Shown here in pieces: positions 42,509-49,256 of a stretch of 61,891 nt of DNA. Source of the stretch: a virus; the IMG/VR virus record IMGVR_UViG_3300044800_000230, positions 1 through 61,891 of that record, one strand, 5' to 3'. Both the position numbers and the translations under genes were made by a program. The first letter of the stretch is position 1, and every line of letters begins with the position of its first letter. A model generated the notes under the pieces. The model made no database searches. It was not told the DNA's origin and saw only the letters and a program-made list of their open reading frames with translations.

Positions 42509-42664
42509 TCACTTTTTCTTATTTCGTAAAAAAGCCATTAACTTTTTAAATGCTTTTTCGGGAGTTCTATAACAAGCCCATGGTCCGTGAGGTTGAACTG
42601 AAGCATGCCAACTTCCACTTGCTGTTCTAATAATTTCAATTTTATTTACTTGTGATACTTTCAC
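42509..42664 (-). CDS. Small protein of unknown function
   Basis: 51 residues from a GTG behind TTTAGGAGGGAAA. IIRTASGSWHASVQPHGPWA and YRTPEKAFKKLMAFLRNKKK suggest a small beta-alpha fold resembling short DUF domains of phage early regions. A longer in-frame version would run through structured element E2, which is unlikely. Confidence 0.6.
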   Translation of the reverse strand: MKVSQVNKIEIIRTASGSWHASVQPHGPWACYRTPEKAFKKLMAFLRNKKK

Positions 42665-42677
42665 TTTCCCTCCTAAA

Positions 42678-42776
42678 GGCGACCAATGGGCAGGTCTTCT
42701 ACCTGAGTCACGTGTTGCAATAAGACATTGGCTCGACACGGAATACTTTCCCCGCAATGCTCCACCATTGGCCGCC
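42678..42776 (-). ncRNA. Structured element E2, same outer stem as E1
   Basis: 42678-42689 pairs with 42765-42776 over 12 base pairs (one G-U on the leftward strand, which would be A-C on the other). Inside are the hairpin CAGGT-CTTCT-ACCTG at 42691-42705 and a stem CGTGT/ACACG (42711-42715/42736-42740). The loop of that stem holds CATTG, able to pair with CAATG at 42755-42759. The terminal 19 bases next to the upstream gene are nearly identical to those of E1. It lies directly before the ribosome-binding site of the 42664 gene. Confidence 0.55.
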
Positions 42777-42783
42777 TCACTCT

Positions 42784-42969
42784 TCATCTCTCTACCTTAT
42801 TAAAAATGCAATTGGAATCCAAAGCAACTTCAAATTGAAAGTCAGATAATTTCTTCGCACAGGTTCTCAACGCATTCTTAAGGGGCAACCAATCTTTCTC
42901 TTCAATCCAATCGTCCATGTTATTAGTCAGATCCAGCAATTCTTCTTTTAATTCCTTTGCTCCGTTCAT
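42784..42969 (-). CDS. Small helical protein
   Basis: 61 residues with GTGAGGGAGAG upstream. KELKEELLDLTNNMDDWIEE and LKNALRTCAKKLSDFQFEVA are helices. The unusual end is NCIFNKVER. Structured element E3 lies just upstream. Unknown. Confidence 0.55.
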   Translation of the reverse strand: MNGAKELKEELLDLTNNMDDWIEEKDWLPLKNALRTCAKKLSDFQFEVALDSNCIFNKVER

Positions 42970-42984
42970 CTCTCCCTCACTTTA

Positions 42985-43095
42985 GGGGTCGGCAAACAAG
43001 CCGTCAGATTATACGTCCACGGGTTATCCCACAAGATAGAAGATAATCTTGCCGACTGACAGAAGTAAACTTTCCTTTCATTGCCTACCGACCCC
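42985..43095 (-). ncRNA. Structured element E3
   Basis: A perfect 8-bp outer stem GGGGTCGG (42985-42992) with CCGACCCC (43088-43095). Inside, GTCAG plus ATTAT (43003-43012) pairs with ATAAT (43043-43047) and CTGAC (43056-43060), and a GGG-TTAT-CCC hairpin sits in the loop. A competing 8-bp pairing GTCGGCAA (42988-42995) with TTGCCGAC (43049-43056) could give two alternative folds. It shares a CGAC..AC/GAA..CTTTCC core with E2 and E4. It sits just before the ribosome-binding site of the 42969 gene. Confidence 0.5.
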
Positions 43096-43111
43096 ACTAT
43101 TTTACACTCTT

Positions 43112-43810
43112 TTATTTTCCCGTTGCCACCATTTTATCTACTCGGAATACCTTGATCCCAGGAATATTGGTTTCACCCTTTAATACCCGAACGATACCCC
43201 CTATCTTCTTTAAATTTGGAATAAGATATTGCCTTGGGATTAGGGATTCTTTTTCTATTTCAAAGTCCCAACTCTCCCTCATCGCAGCACCCATCAACTT
43301 GACTTTTGGTGTTTCGGGGGGGGCGATTATAACTTCGATAGGTTTAATGGCTTCTTCAACGGCCTCTTCTATAAGGGCATCAGCTTCTTCAAGGGCTCCT
43401 GCCTCGGCAAGTGCGGTAGCCTGTGCAATCTTTTCTTCTTCCTCCTTGTGACGGCGTTCCATCTCGGCCTTAATCGCCTCCTGACGAAGTTTCTCTTCCT
43501 CTGCCCTACGAAGAAGATCCTGTGCCACTTTGTAATTTTTCACCTGCCCATTCAGGTATTTCTCTGCCACTATCAGGGGAGCCTCGATAAGTGCCTTCTG
43601 ATTCAGGGCTTCCTTATGGGCAGCATTAGCTTTGGTAATTATCGGATCAAATGTTTCAGAAATCTTCTTTCTAAGAGCTTTTATGGTAAGAAAAAAATCA
43701 TTGGCCTTTACCAATGTTCCCTGATCCCTCACCACAATCATTTTTGCCTGATCGGGGATAGGCATCACTTCTTGTCTTACCACTTCAACTTGACTGATTG
43801 CTTCGTTCAT
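43112..43810 (-). CDS. Coiled-coil protein of the recombination cassette
   Basis: 232 residues. AISQVEVVRQEVMPIPDQAK, the long Glu/Lys/Ala helix in the middle (QEAIKAEMERRHKEEEEK) and KLMGAAMRESWDFEIEKESL at the C-terminus define a protein commonly found beside phage RecB-like exonucleases. The role is unknown; DNA-end handling is inferred. Its start overlaps the HNH gene by 26 bases. Confidence 0.65.
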   Translation of the reverse strand: MNEAISQVEVVRQEVMPIPDQAKMIVVRDQGTLVKANDFFLTIKALRKKISETFDPIITKANAAHKEALNQKALIEAPLIVAEKYLNGQVKNYKVAQDLLRRAEEEKLRQEAIKAEMERRHKEEEEKIAQATALAEAGALEEADALIEEAVEEAIKPIEVIIAPPETPKVKLMGAAMRESWDFEIEKESLIPRQYLIPNLKKIGGIVRVLKGETNIPGIKVFRVDKMVATGK

Positions 43811-44204
43811 GGGGCCTCCTTTGACATTCTTTGCAATTTGCCTGTAATTTATCCCAATGCGAATTGCATCGGGTAAATTCAGAATGTGATTTTAACAATT
43901 TGCATGTACAACAAAGCTTATGAGTATTAGGATTGCCTCCAGCATCTACAATCCTTTTTCTTGCATGAAGAATCATATGATAGACATTATTCTCACAAAT
44001 CACTATTGATAGATCATCATCGATAGTTTTAACATGATGAACAACTACTTTTAAGGGAAGGGGGTATCCTAATACCTTTTCTGCTACAAGTCTTGAATTA
44101 AAAATATATCCATCACAGTTTGCTTTTGGATGATCTAAACATTTAGTCATTAATCTCCCATCCTTGTGAATCCTTGACCCGTTCCAGTTCTCTCTTCTAT
44201 GCAT
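43785..44204 (-). CDS. HNH homing-type endonuclease
   Basis: 139 residues. ENWNGSRIHKDGRLMTKC, VVVHHVKTIDDDLSIVICEN and VYHMILHARKRIVDAGG are the HNH core. A C-terminal zinc ribbon (CCTCKLLKSHSEFTRC, CKECQRRP) follows. It lies between exonuclease and coiled-coil genes with overlaps at both ends, a free-standing mobile gene placed in the cassette. Confidence 0.85.
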   Translation of the reverse strand: MHRRENWNGSRIHKDGRLMTKCLDHPKANCDGYIFNSRLVAEKVLGYPLPLKVVVHHVKTIDDDLSIVICENNVYHMILHARKRIVDAGGNPNTHKLCCTCKLLKSHSEFTRCNSHWDKLQANCKECQRRPHERSNQSS

Positions 44205-44769
44205 TTTCCCTCCATCTCGCTACGGTTAAAGCTGCCAAAAACACCGGCAGGAGCAATTTTGGTCTTTCAATCGGCTCCAATTTATAAGTCCCGTCATCAT
44301 GAAGATAAAGATCGAATACCTTCTTGATGGGAATATTATTGACTCGGCACAACTCCCAATAAGCAGCATCCTGTAGTTCGTCTATCTTAGCTGAGGCTCC
44401 GGTCTTTAAATCAATAAGTACTAAACATCCGTTTAGGTATCCAATGCGATCAATCCTGCCAGCATAGAAATAGATTGGATGGTAGAGCTTATGTTCAATA
44501 TACCCAGGGTGGGCTACCGATCCCGTATCTTTCCGAAATTTCACATAGGCATCAAGATAGGGTCTTATCCTCTCATCAACCGTTGACCAATCTAATTCAT
44601 CATGGTCAAGATATTCAGTGGCAAGATGGATTAAACGCCCTCTCTCTAAATACCAAGGATCAACCTTCCATCTGTTATCGAGTATGGAAAGGCATTGAGT
44701 CACCGAGATAAGTTTCCGGTCTCCTAAAGTATAGGTATGAGTGGATTCATCAAGGTTGAGCATTGCCAT
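44197..44769 (-). CDS. RecB/Cas4-like exonuclease
   Basis: 190 residues of a PD-(D/E)XK nuclease. The metal motif reads YAGRIDRIGYLNGCLVLIDL followed by KTG, with QDAAYWELC as the downstream conserved helix. ISVTQCLSILDNRWKVDPWY at the N-terminus fits this phage exonuclease type. It probably resects DNA for the adjacent annealing-type protein. Confidence 0.85.
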   Translation of the reverse strand: MAMLNLDESTHTYTLGDRKLISVTQCLSILDNRWKVDPWYLERGRLIHLATEYLDHDELDWSTVDERIRPYLDAYVKFRKDTGSVAHPGYIEHKLYHPIYFYAGRIDRIGYLNGCLVLIDLKTGASAKIDELQDAAYWELCRVNNIPIKKVFDLYLHDDGTYKLEPIERPKLLLPVFLAALTVARWRENA

Positions 44770-45625
44770 CGGATAGCTCCAGTTTCACCTTTTCGCAGAT
44801 TTCATCGTAGAGATCACGGGTGATATCTGTCGTCGATTCAAAATCATATTCTCGATAGAGCCATTCTTTGATCTGATCATCGGTAGCCCCGGTCTCCTTG
44901 GCGATTGCATAGAATCGTTTTCGCTGAGGTTCGGAGATGATTTCACCCTTTGACTTATCGGCGGTCGGTTGAGACTTGCCATTCTTCTTCTGAGGCTCCT
45001 TCTTCTGGGGCTCCTTTAGTGGGGATTTGCCATTCGGTCCGACTTCCATCCCCTCTGGAAGATCTTCAATGTCTTGATCGAAGATATCTGAGGCCGCTGT
45101 GATGGTGAGCGTCATATCTATGAGTGCCCTTTTTTTCGCCATCTTGAGGATTGTGTTGGCAACGTCAACCGGATTCATTCTGACTTGCTTCTGTTGATAG
45201 GGAGCTTTTTCTCCTTTCTTCCAGACAGTTCGTTTCCTATCCGTAGGAGCCTCATTGAACTCTTCTTCACAGACTGGTTTTCTCCACTTATATTTTTCTT
45301 CATTGGAAGAACATTCTCCGATACCGACTCCAAGTAAAGTTCCTAAAGCCTGGGAAAATCCTTTGACGGCGATCCTATATCGTATTTCATCCTCGGTTGA
45401 AAGATCCGTGATATATTCCGATGGATCGGCCCCGATGTGAAATGTTGAAAGAAGTTTTTCGGCCCCAGGTTTATAAAGGGTAGGTTTAGGTGTTCCTGGG
45501 ATGATGCCGTAATGGTGATCTTTTTTCATCACGGCTTCCATGACTTCTTGAATAAGTTGCACTTGAGCTTTAATCTGCATTGCCGTCAGTGGTTTCTTAC
45601 CATACATTTCAATTGCATTTTCCAT
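44750..45625 (-). CDS. Probable ssDNA-annealing/binding protein of the recombination cassette
   Basis: 291 residues. MQIKAQVQLIQEVMEAVMKK, HYGIIPGTPKPTLYKPGAEK and VDVANTILKMAKKRALIDMT are conserved blocks of a phage family that pairs with RecB-like exonucleases. A Pro/Lys-rich linker leads to a C-terminal helical module (ISEPQRKRFYAIAKETGATD) shared by several phage annealing proteins. The exact superfamily (RecT, ERF or other) cannot be set by eye. It overlaps the exonuclease by 20 bases. Confidence 0.6.
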   Translation of the reverse strand: MENAIEMYGKKPLTAMQIKAQVQLIQEVMEAVMKKDHHYGIIPGTPKPTLYKPGAEKLLSTFHIGADPSEYITDLSTEDEIRYRIAVKGFSQALGTLLGVGIGECSSNEEKYKWRKPVCEEEFNEAPTDRKRTVWKKGEKAPYQQKQVRMNPVDVANTILKMAKKRALIDMTLTITAASDIFDQDIEDLPEGMEVGPNGKSPLKEPQKKEPQKKNGKSQPTADKSKGEIISEPQRKRFYAIAKETGATDDQIKEWLYREYDFESTTDITRDLYDEICEKVKLELSDGNAQP

Positions 45626-45737
45626 CTTCTTCCTCCTCGTCTAATTCTTTTTTTCTATCTTCTTCTGATTCCATTTCCCATTCCTCGCCATGCCAAAACA
45701 AATGTCGTTTAAGAGTGCTAAACGGGATAATTAGCAT
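45609..45737 (-). CDS. Small acidic-tailed protein before the annealing gene
   Basis: 42 residues. The first half is basic/aromatic (IIPFSTLKRHLFWHGEEWEM), the second half very acidic (SEEDRKKELDEEEEDGK). It overlaps the next start by 17 bases and carries that gene's GAGGAGG. A GGA-rich site lies upstream. Unknown. Confidence 0.5.
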   Translation of the reverse strand: MLIIPFSTLKRHLFWHGEEWEMESEEDRKKELDEEEEDGKCN

Positions 45738-45813
45738 ATCGTAGAAATCCTTTTAACGGAGTAGGTCACATAAGTTCATAATTCCCTCCGTGCAACCCTC
45801 ACAAATTCCCCCA

Positions 45814-46206
45814 TTATTCCTTTTCTTGTGGTTTTTCCTTTGTGACAGACTGGATAATATCAATCACATCCTTCTTGATTTCATTCTTGAAATCTTTACC
45901 AGTTTTGATAGCCGATTCAATGTTTTTAGGCGTAATTTGTTGGGCAACCATCATTCCAATAATGGTATTTCTTGAGGGAGTTATTATGGCCAGAAAAAGG
46001 AAGATTCCGAAAAGCCATTTTGCCCATCTAAATTTATTAACTACATTCAATAAATCCTCATCATCATCCATCGTTCCCAATACTTTGAAAAACACTAAAA
46101 TAATCAATCCTAATCCCAAAATAATTACACCCCCCGTAAAAGTTATAATCAAGTTTTCAATAAAACCTAATAAATAAATCAACCACGGACTAATTATTGG
46201 TTCCAT
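45814..46206 (-). CDS. Membrane protein of the early operon
   Basis: 130 residues with AAGGGAGACAAAT upstream. Two or three transmembrane helices (NLIITFTGGVIILGLGLIIL, WAKWLFGIFLFLAIITP) precede a charged tail (KDFKNEIKKDVIDIIQSV). Unknown; superinfection or host-membrane effects are typical for such early membrane proteins (inference). Confidence 0.6.
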   Translation of the reverse strand: MEPIISPWLIYLLGFIENLIITFTGGVIILGLGLIILVFFKVLGTMDDDEDLLNVVNKFRWAKWLFGIFLFLAIITPSRNTIIGMMVAQQITPKNIESAIKTGKDFKNEIKKDVIDIIQSVTKEKPQEKE

Positions 46207-46339
46207 ATTTGTCTCCCTTCTTTATGATACTCACAAATTCCCCTATGACATATAGGGCTAAAATAACCATTATCCCGGCCCCTGCCACCTTAAACCATTG
46301 AGCCCAAGTCAAAATATCAGATAGATGCCGTTCCATCAT
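46190..46339 (-). CDS. Small single-helix membrane protein
   Basis: 48-49 residues behind AAGGAGGCTCCCA, inside the end of the previous gene. ILTWAQWFKVAGAGIMVILA and ALYVIGEFVSIIKK form a membrane helix. It overlaps both neighbours. Unknown. Confidence 0.55.
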   Translation of the reverse strand: MMERHLSDILTWAQWFKVAGAGIMVILALYVIGEFVSIIKKGDKYGTNN

Positions 46340-46613
46340 TGGGAGCCTCCTTCTCAAATCCTTCTACCTGTGTAGCAAGTTTTTCTACTTCTTCTTCAGT
46401 TAGGTATCCTCTTACATCCCCATCTGCAACAGGATTGTCATAATGTAATGTTCCATTCTTCCTAACAGCCAATTCATATAATCCTTTATCTCCACCATAA
46501 GAATATTGAAATTGAATTACGGATACCTCAAAACCATTTTTAAAGGTCATTATTGCCTGTACTCCTCCCATTCCAGAAGGATGAGGATTAAATTTCAGTT
46601 CTTGAAATTTCAT
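46317..46613 (-). CDS. Conserved-type small phage protein
   Basis: 98 residues with GGGAGGCTCCCA upstream. FQELKFNPHPSGMGGVQAIM, FEVSVIQFQYSYGGDKGLYE and VRGYLTEEEVEKLATQVEGF have the look of a widespread small phage protein, with a beta domain and a C-terminal helix. The function is unknown. Confidence 0.6.
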   Translation of the reverse strand: MKFQELKFNPHPSGMGGVQAIMTFKNGFEVSVIQFQYSYGGDKGLYELAVRKNGTLHYDNPVADGDVRGYLTEEEVEKLATQVEGFEKEAPNDGTASI

Positions 46614-46807
46614 TGGGAGCCTCCCTTTTTATTTTTATAGAACCTTTCAAACTCGTACCATACTCCATTAACTTTAGCTTCCTGTTTGGTATGGGAAATG
46701 GATTGGATAACACCGTCTTCAAGTCTGCCCGGAGAAATCCAAATCAGGACATCTTCTCCACGGAGAAAAGTATCAGGGTTGATACGATTTACGGTGAATG
46801 ATTTCAT
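46610..46807 (-). CDS. Small SH3-like protein
   Basis: 65 residues. TFLRGEDVLIWISPGRLEDG, VIQSISHTKQEAKVNGVWYE and FERFYKNKKGGSQ resemble an SH3-like beta barrel. It overlaps both neighbours by 4 bases. Unknown. Confidence 0.55.
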   Translation of the reverse strand: MKSFTVNRINPDTFLRGEDVLIWISPGRLEDGVIQSISHTKQEAKVNGVWYEFERFYKNKKGGSQ

Positions 46808-46989
46808 TTTCTTTTATCCTCTTGTTCGACTCCTTTCCCCTCGACTATTTTCCTCATCACACTCATGATGTCTATCTGTTCCTCTGTCAGAATAATCTGG
46901 AAAATTGTCTCCTCTTTGGACCGATTAAAAAATGTGTTCTCTTTTCCATTTGTGACTTCTTTGGAAATCCAAATTTTATATTTAGTCAT
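46804..46989 (-). CDS. Small protein of unknown function
   Basis: 61 residues from the ATG behind AGGAGACAAGAGAA. TKYKIWISKEVTNGKENTFF, then a helix (LTEEQIDIMSVMRKIVEGKG). The start is coupled by ATGA to the upstream gene. Confidence 0.55.
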   Translation of the reverse strand: MTKYKIWISKEVTNGKENTFFNRSKEETIFQIILTEEQIDIMSVMRKIVEGKGVEQEDKRK

Positions 46990-47159
46990 TTCTCTTGTCT
47001 CCTTTCTGTGATTTCCTCCTCCCAAGCATCTTTGTGTATCTTCCAAGACCATTCGGCCTCCTTCGCTGAGGCTTCTAATGCGACAATGCGAATATAATTA
47101 CCGCATGAACAGTAAAGTAATAATTCACCATTGAACAAAGTTGCTCGAAGTAAGTGCAT
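46986..47159 (-). CDS. Small protein of unknown function
   Basis: 57 residues, start coupled to the upstream stop by TAATG. LLRATLFNGELLLYCSCGNY, then ALEASAKEAEWSWKIHKDAW. A short beta hairpin with a CxC pair and a C-terminal helix. Confidence 0.55.
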   Translation of the reverse strand: MHLLRATLFNGELLLYCSCGNYIRIVALEASAKEAEWSWKIHKDAWEEEITERRQEK

Positions 47160-47500
47160 TAGCTCTCCGTGGGTTCTGCCTTGGCAATGGCTTCACTTTT
47201 TAAGAATGGTTTTCCATTGACATATTCAATTTGAGCGGTTTGAGCAATCACCTTTAGATATTCAAAATTACCCTGTAAAGCCTCTACTATAATCCGGCCT
47301 TGAATCCTTGCCCATTGTTTATGCTCTTCTAAAAGATCTGGACAAGAGGCGATCAAGTGGACGTTGGCCTCTCTTTGTTCTTCCCCCACATCAACGGCCC
47401 ACAAATCACAAATGGCCTTACCATCTAATGTCGATATTTCATAAGTTGTTCCATAATACCGTAGTTTATTAAGTTTCCATGGCCCTGATGTATATTTCAT
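47159..47500 (-). CDS. Conserved-type phage protein (SGPWK family)
   Basis: 113 residues behind GGGAGAAGG. YTSGPWKLNKLRYYGTTYEI, DGKAICDLWAVDVGEEQREA and NVHLIASCPDLLEEHKQWAR follow a common pattern of small phage proteins (S-G-P-W-K ... E-A-N-A-x-L-I-A-A-x-P-D-L-L). The function is unknown. Structured element E4 lies directly upstream. Confidence 0.65.
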   Translation of the reverse strand: MKYTSGPWKLNKLRYYGTTYEISTLDGKAICDLWAVDVGEEQREANVHLIASCPDLLEEHKQWARIQGRIIVEALQGNFEYLKVIAQTAQIEYVNGKPFLKSEAIAKAEPTES

Positions 47501-47518
47501 TTTCCTTCTCCCATAATA

Positions 47519-47755
47519 GATGCCGAAGAATTCTGTCAGATTTGCTTCTAACTTGGGCTCACATCTTGTCTTGCGACACGTCGGAAAGTTTCCTCAAGAG
47601 CTTACGCCAATGAGGTTCAAGTGCCGGGACTGCCCTATCCCGGAGTGCCCTTCCGAACAGATGCTCTTTTCAGCTTGAACCTGGATTATCCAGGGTGGCT
47701 GAAACCATCTCTCATTCAAAATGTCTTCGCTTATCATATAAGATTCCTCGGCATC
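47519..47755 (-). ncRNA. Structured element E4 in a 355-base gene-free spacer
   Basis: The outer stem joins 47519-47531 to 47743-47755: thirteen positions with a single non-Watson-Crick pair that is G-U on the leftward strand. Inside are a CCGGGA/TCCCGG hairpin (47624-47643), CCTGGA-TTA-TCCAGG (47680-47694) and TTTCAGC/GCTGAAA (47668-47674/47698-47704). AGGTTCAAG/CTTGAACCT (47613-47621/47674-47682) crosses the last stem. A 14-base direct repeat (47711-47724, 47769-47782) lies partly outside. It ends 18 bases before the start of the 47500 gene. No credible gene was found in 47501-47855. Confidence 0.55.
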
Positions 47756-47855
47756 CTTTATCGTATCCCTCATTCAAAATGTGTGCGCCTCTGACAAATG
47801 CCCAGCACAACGCCAGCAGGATCAGATAAGTGATTAATGCAATTAGTAAAAGTAT

Positions 47856-48254
47856 TTAATCCGCCCGTTCAATCCTTTCCTTCATGTAGCCCTTCTCGTC
47901 AGTATCGGGAAGATCGGATTCTTTTCCCAATGTGACCGCCTTTCCTCCGCTGCTAATTTCCATCGTCATTCCATCTTTTTTTAGATCGGTATCCATTTTT
48001 TCGATTTGGTCAAAAAGTTTACCTTGCAAGGCACTCCATTCAAATGTCACAGAGTCCTTTATTTTTTCTTTTGTAAAAGAAATTGAGACCTCACAGATAT
48101 TTTTTCCTTTGACCACTCCGATCTTCGCACCGAAAGAGATTGTGAGTGGATCTTCGCCTGCATTTGCCCATGCCTGCTCCAAATCTTCAGTATAATATTT
48201 CAACATTCCTTGAATCTTGTTCGGGATGATTGACAAAGCTCCTTTGATGCTCAT
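47856..48254 (-). CDS. Protein of unknown function in the early operon
   Basis: 132 residues with AAGGAGGGAAC upstream. MLKYYTEDLEQAWANAGEDP, ISFGAKIGVVKGKNICEVSI and FDQIEKMDTDLKKDGMTMEI describe a beta-rich middle between helices. It resembles phage proteins encoded near single-strand-binding or replication genes, but no family is assigned. Confidence 0.6.
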   Translation of the reverse strand: MSIKGALSIIPNKIQGMLKYYTEDLEQAWANAGEDPLTISFGAKIGVVKGKNICEVSISFTKEKIKDSVTFEWSALQGKLFDQIEKMDTDLKKDGMTMEISSGGKAVTLGKESDLPDTDEKGYMKERIERAD

Positions 48255-48268
48255 GTTCCCTCCTTTCC

Positions 48269-48511
48269 TTATTTAAGTAATTTAACGTCTCTTCTTCTTG
48301 AAAACTTAGCTACCTCTGATTCCATCATTCGTTTCGTTGGAGCCTTTACAGAGTGAATCCATCTTTTGCGCTGACGGTATTCTTTTTGATTTTTCGGTTT
48401 AATCACTTTCACAAACCAGCACATCAAAATAGCTTCCCACATTGGATGTCCTTGTTGGGGCTTATCCATGAAATAACCATTTTCGAGTTCAATAAATCTT
48501 TTAATAACCAC
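48269..48511 (-). CDS. Small basic protein
   Basis: 80 residues with GAAAGGAGGAGTAAG upstream. FIELENGYFMDKPQQGHPMW, then a strongly basic half (QKEYRQRKRWIHSVKAPTKR). Possibly nucleic-acid binding. E6 lies directly upstream. Confidence 0.55.
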   Translation of the reverse strand: MVIKRFIELENGYFMDKPQQGHPMWEAILMCWFVKVIKPKNQKEYRQRKRWIHSVKAPTKRMMESEVAKFSRRRDVKLLK

Positions 48512-48528
48512 TTCTTACTCCTCCTTTC

Positions 48529-48587
48529 TGGGGTAGGTTGGAGAGGATTCCAAACTGGAGATGAGTAGAGCCAGTGCTTTCGCCCCA
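48529..48587 (-). ncRNA. Structured element E6 (short)
   Basis: TGGGG (48529-48533) pairs with CCCCA (48583-48587). Two hairpins lie inside: TTGGA/TCCAA near 48538-48553 and ACTGG/CCAGT near 48554-48575. It fills the spacer between the stop at 48592 and the ribosome-binding site of the 48511 gene. It is the smallest of the set and the least certain. Confidence 0.4.
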
Positions 48588-48591
48588 CCCG

Positions 48592-48732
48592 CTAATCTTT
48601 TGACTGTAGTTCACGCAAGATCTCAATTAAGATATTGGCGATAAGTTGCAAAAGTAGGGTTTCCCTGCCAATCTCACAGATAGTAATTTCATTAAAAGCC
48701 CTTTCCAACTTTTCAAGTGAATTGATAATCAT
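48592..48732 (-). CDS. Small protein, paralog of the 41349 gene
   Basis: 46 residues if started at ATG 48732; the frame is open to 48780 (62 residues). AAAAAAGGAGGTGATG precedes, but the ATG sits only two bases past GGAGG, so the ideal start would be the next codon, ATT. NSLEKLERAF and ILIEILRELQSKD match the paralog at 41349-41504. Unknown function. Confidence 0.6.
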   Translation of the reverse strand: MIINSLEKLERAFNEITICEIGRETLLLQLIANILIEILRELQSKD

Positions 48733-48816
48733 CACCTCCTTTTTTAGAAACTTGTCCTGTGGTTTTGGATCCCTTTTCATCCCCTGTTCCGTCGGTTTCC
48801 CGATCTGACAGGTTAA

Positions 48817-48939
48817 TGTCAGGTCGCCTTTTAGGTCTACGGGAATTCCCGTTGACCACTAATTTAGCTGTCGCCACCCCCATATCCAATTCCCGTAGGA
48901 CTGCTTTCGCAGGGACTTAGGTTCGGTCAACACCTGACA
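48817..48939 (-). ncRNA. Structured element E5 with nested pseudoknot
   Basis: Three perfect pairings interlock: TGTCAGGT 48817-48824 with ACCTGACA 48932-48939 (outer), CTACGGGAATT 48837-48847 with AATTCCCGTAG 48888-48898, and GTTGACC 48851-48857 (inside the loop of the second) with GGTCAAC 48925-48931. The second and third form an H-type pseudoknot. The third ends exactly where the outer stem begins, allowing coaxial stacking. A CTGC-TTTC-GCAG hairpin sits at 48901-48912. An alternative local hairpin CTGACA/TGTCAG (48805-48822) competes with the outer stem. No ORF is present. Confidence 0.6.
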
Positions 48940-48956
48940 AATGGTTTTGGGATTCC

Positions 48957-49076
48957 TCATGGTTTTACCATTCTTCCAAACTTATCTCTTTTAAGAGGAT
49001 ACTTACCTCTTGATTTTAATTCCCTGACCATTTCCAAAAGAGTTTTACCTAATATCGATACCTTCTTCTTTTCCAT
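48957..49076 (-). CDS. Small basic protein
   Basis: 39 residues behind AAAAGGAAGGC. KKKVSILGKTLLEMVRELKS, then RGKYPLKRDKFGRMVKP: basic, short helix plus tail. Unknown. Confidence 0.5.
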   Translation of the reverse strand: MEKKKVSILGKTLLEMVRELKSRGKYPLKRDKFGRMVKP

Positions 49077-49256
49077 TTAAGCCTTCCTTTTAAACCATTT
49101 TAAGGCATCAACAACCATCATCCTGGCACTTATTACAGATAAAACCTCATCACCGGGAGCAAATTTATAGGCTTTTTCAATTCGATTGGCTTCAATGATT
49201 TTCCACCATTCCTCAGAATAAGGTTTAATCTTTGATTCGTTATTCGTTTTTCTCAT
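49077..49256 (-). CDS. Small protein of unknown function
   Basis: 59 residues; ATGA overlap with the upstream ORF. KPYSEEWWKIIEANRIEKAY and GDEVLSVISARMMVVDALKW are helical. The end carries the ribosome-binding site of the next gene. Confidence 0.55.
   Translation of the reverse strand: MRKTNNESKIKPYSEEWWKIIEANRIEKAYKFAPGDEVLSVISARMMVVDALKWFKRKA

Noticed and set aside
42397-43095. Group I intron or tRNA-like remnants as explanation of E1-E3
   Set aside because: They are intergenic, lack a guanosine-binding core or CCA-type ends that could be recognised, and do not interrupt a gene.
43152-43876. Forward frames opposite the coiled-coil gene
   Set aside because: Shadows of the strongly coding leftward frame; no starts or ribosome-binding sites.
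47594-47773. A 59-codon leftward frame inside element E4
   Set aside because: No ribosome-binding site, odd composition in the second half, and the region is dominated by inverted repeats. Kept as a possible refutation of the RNA idea.
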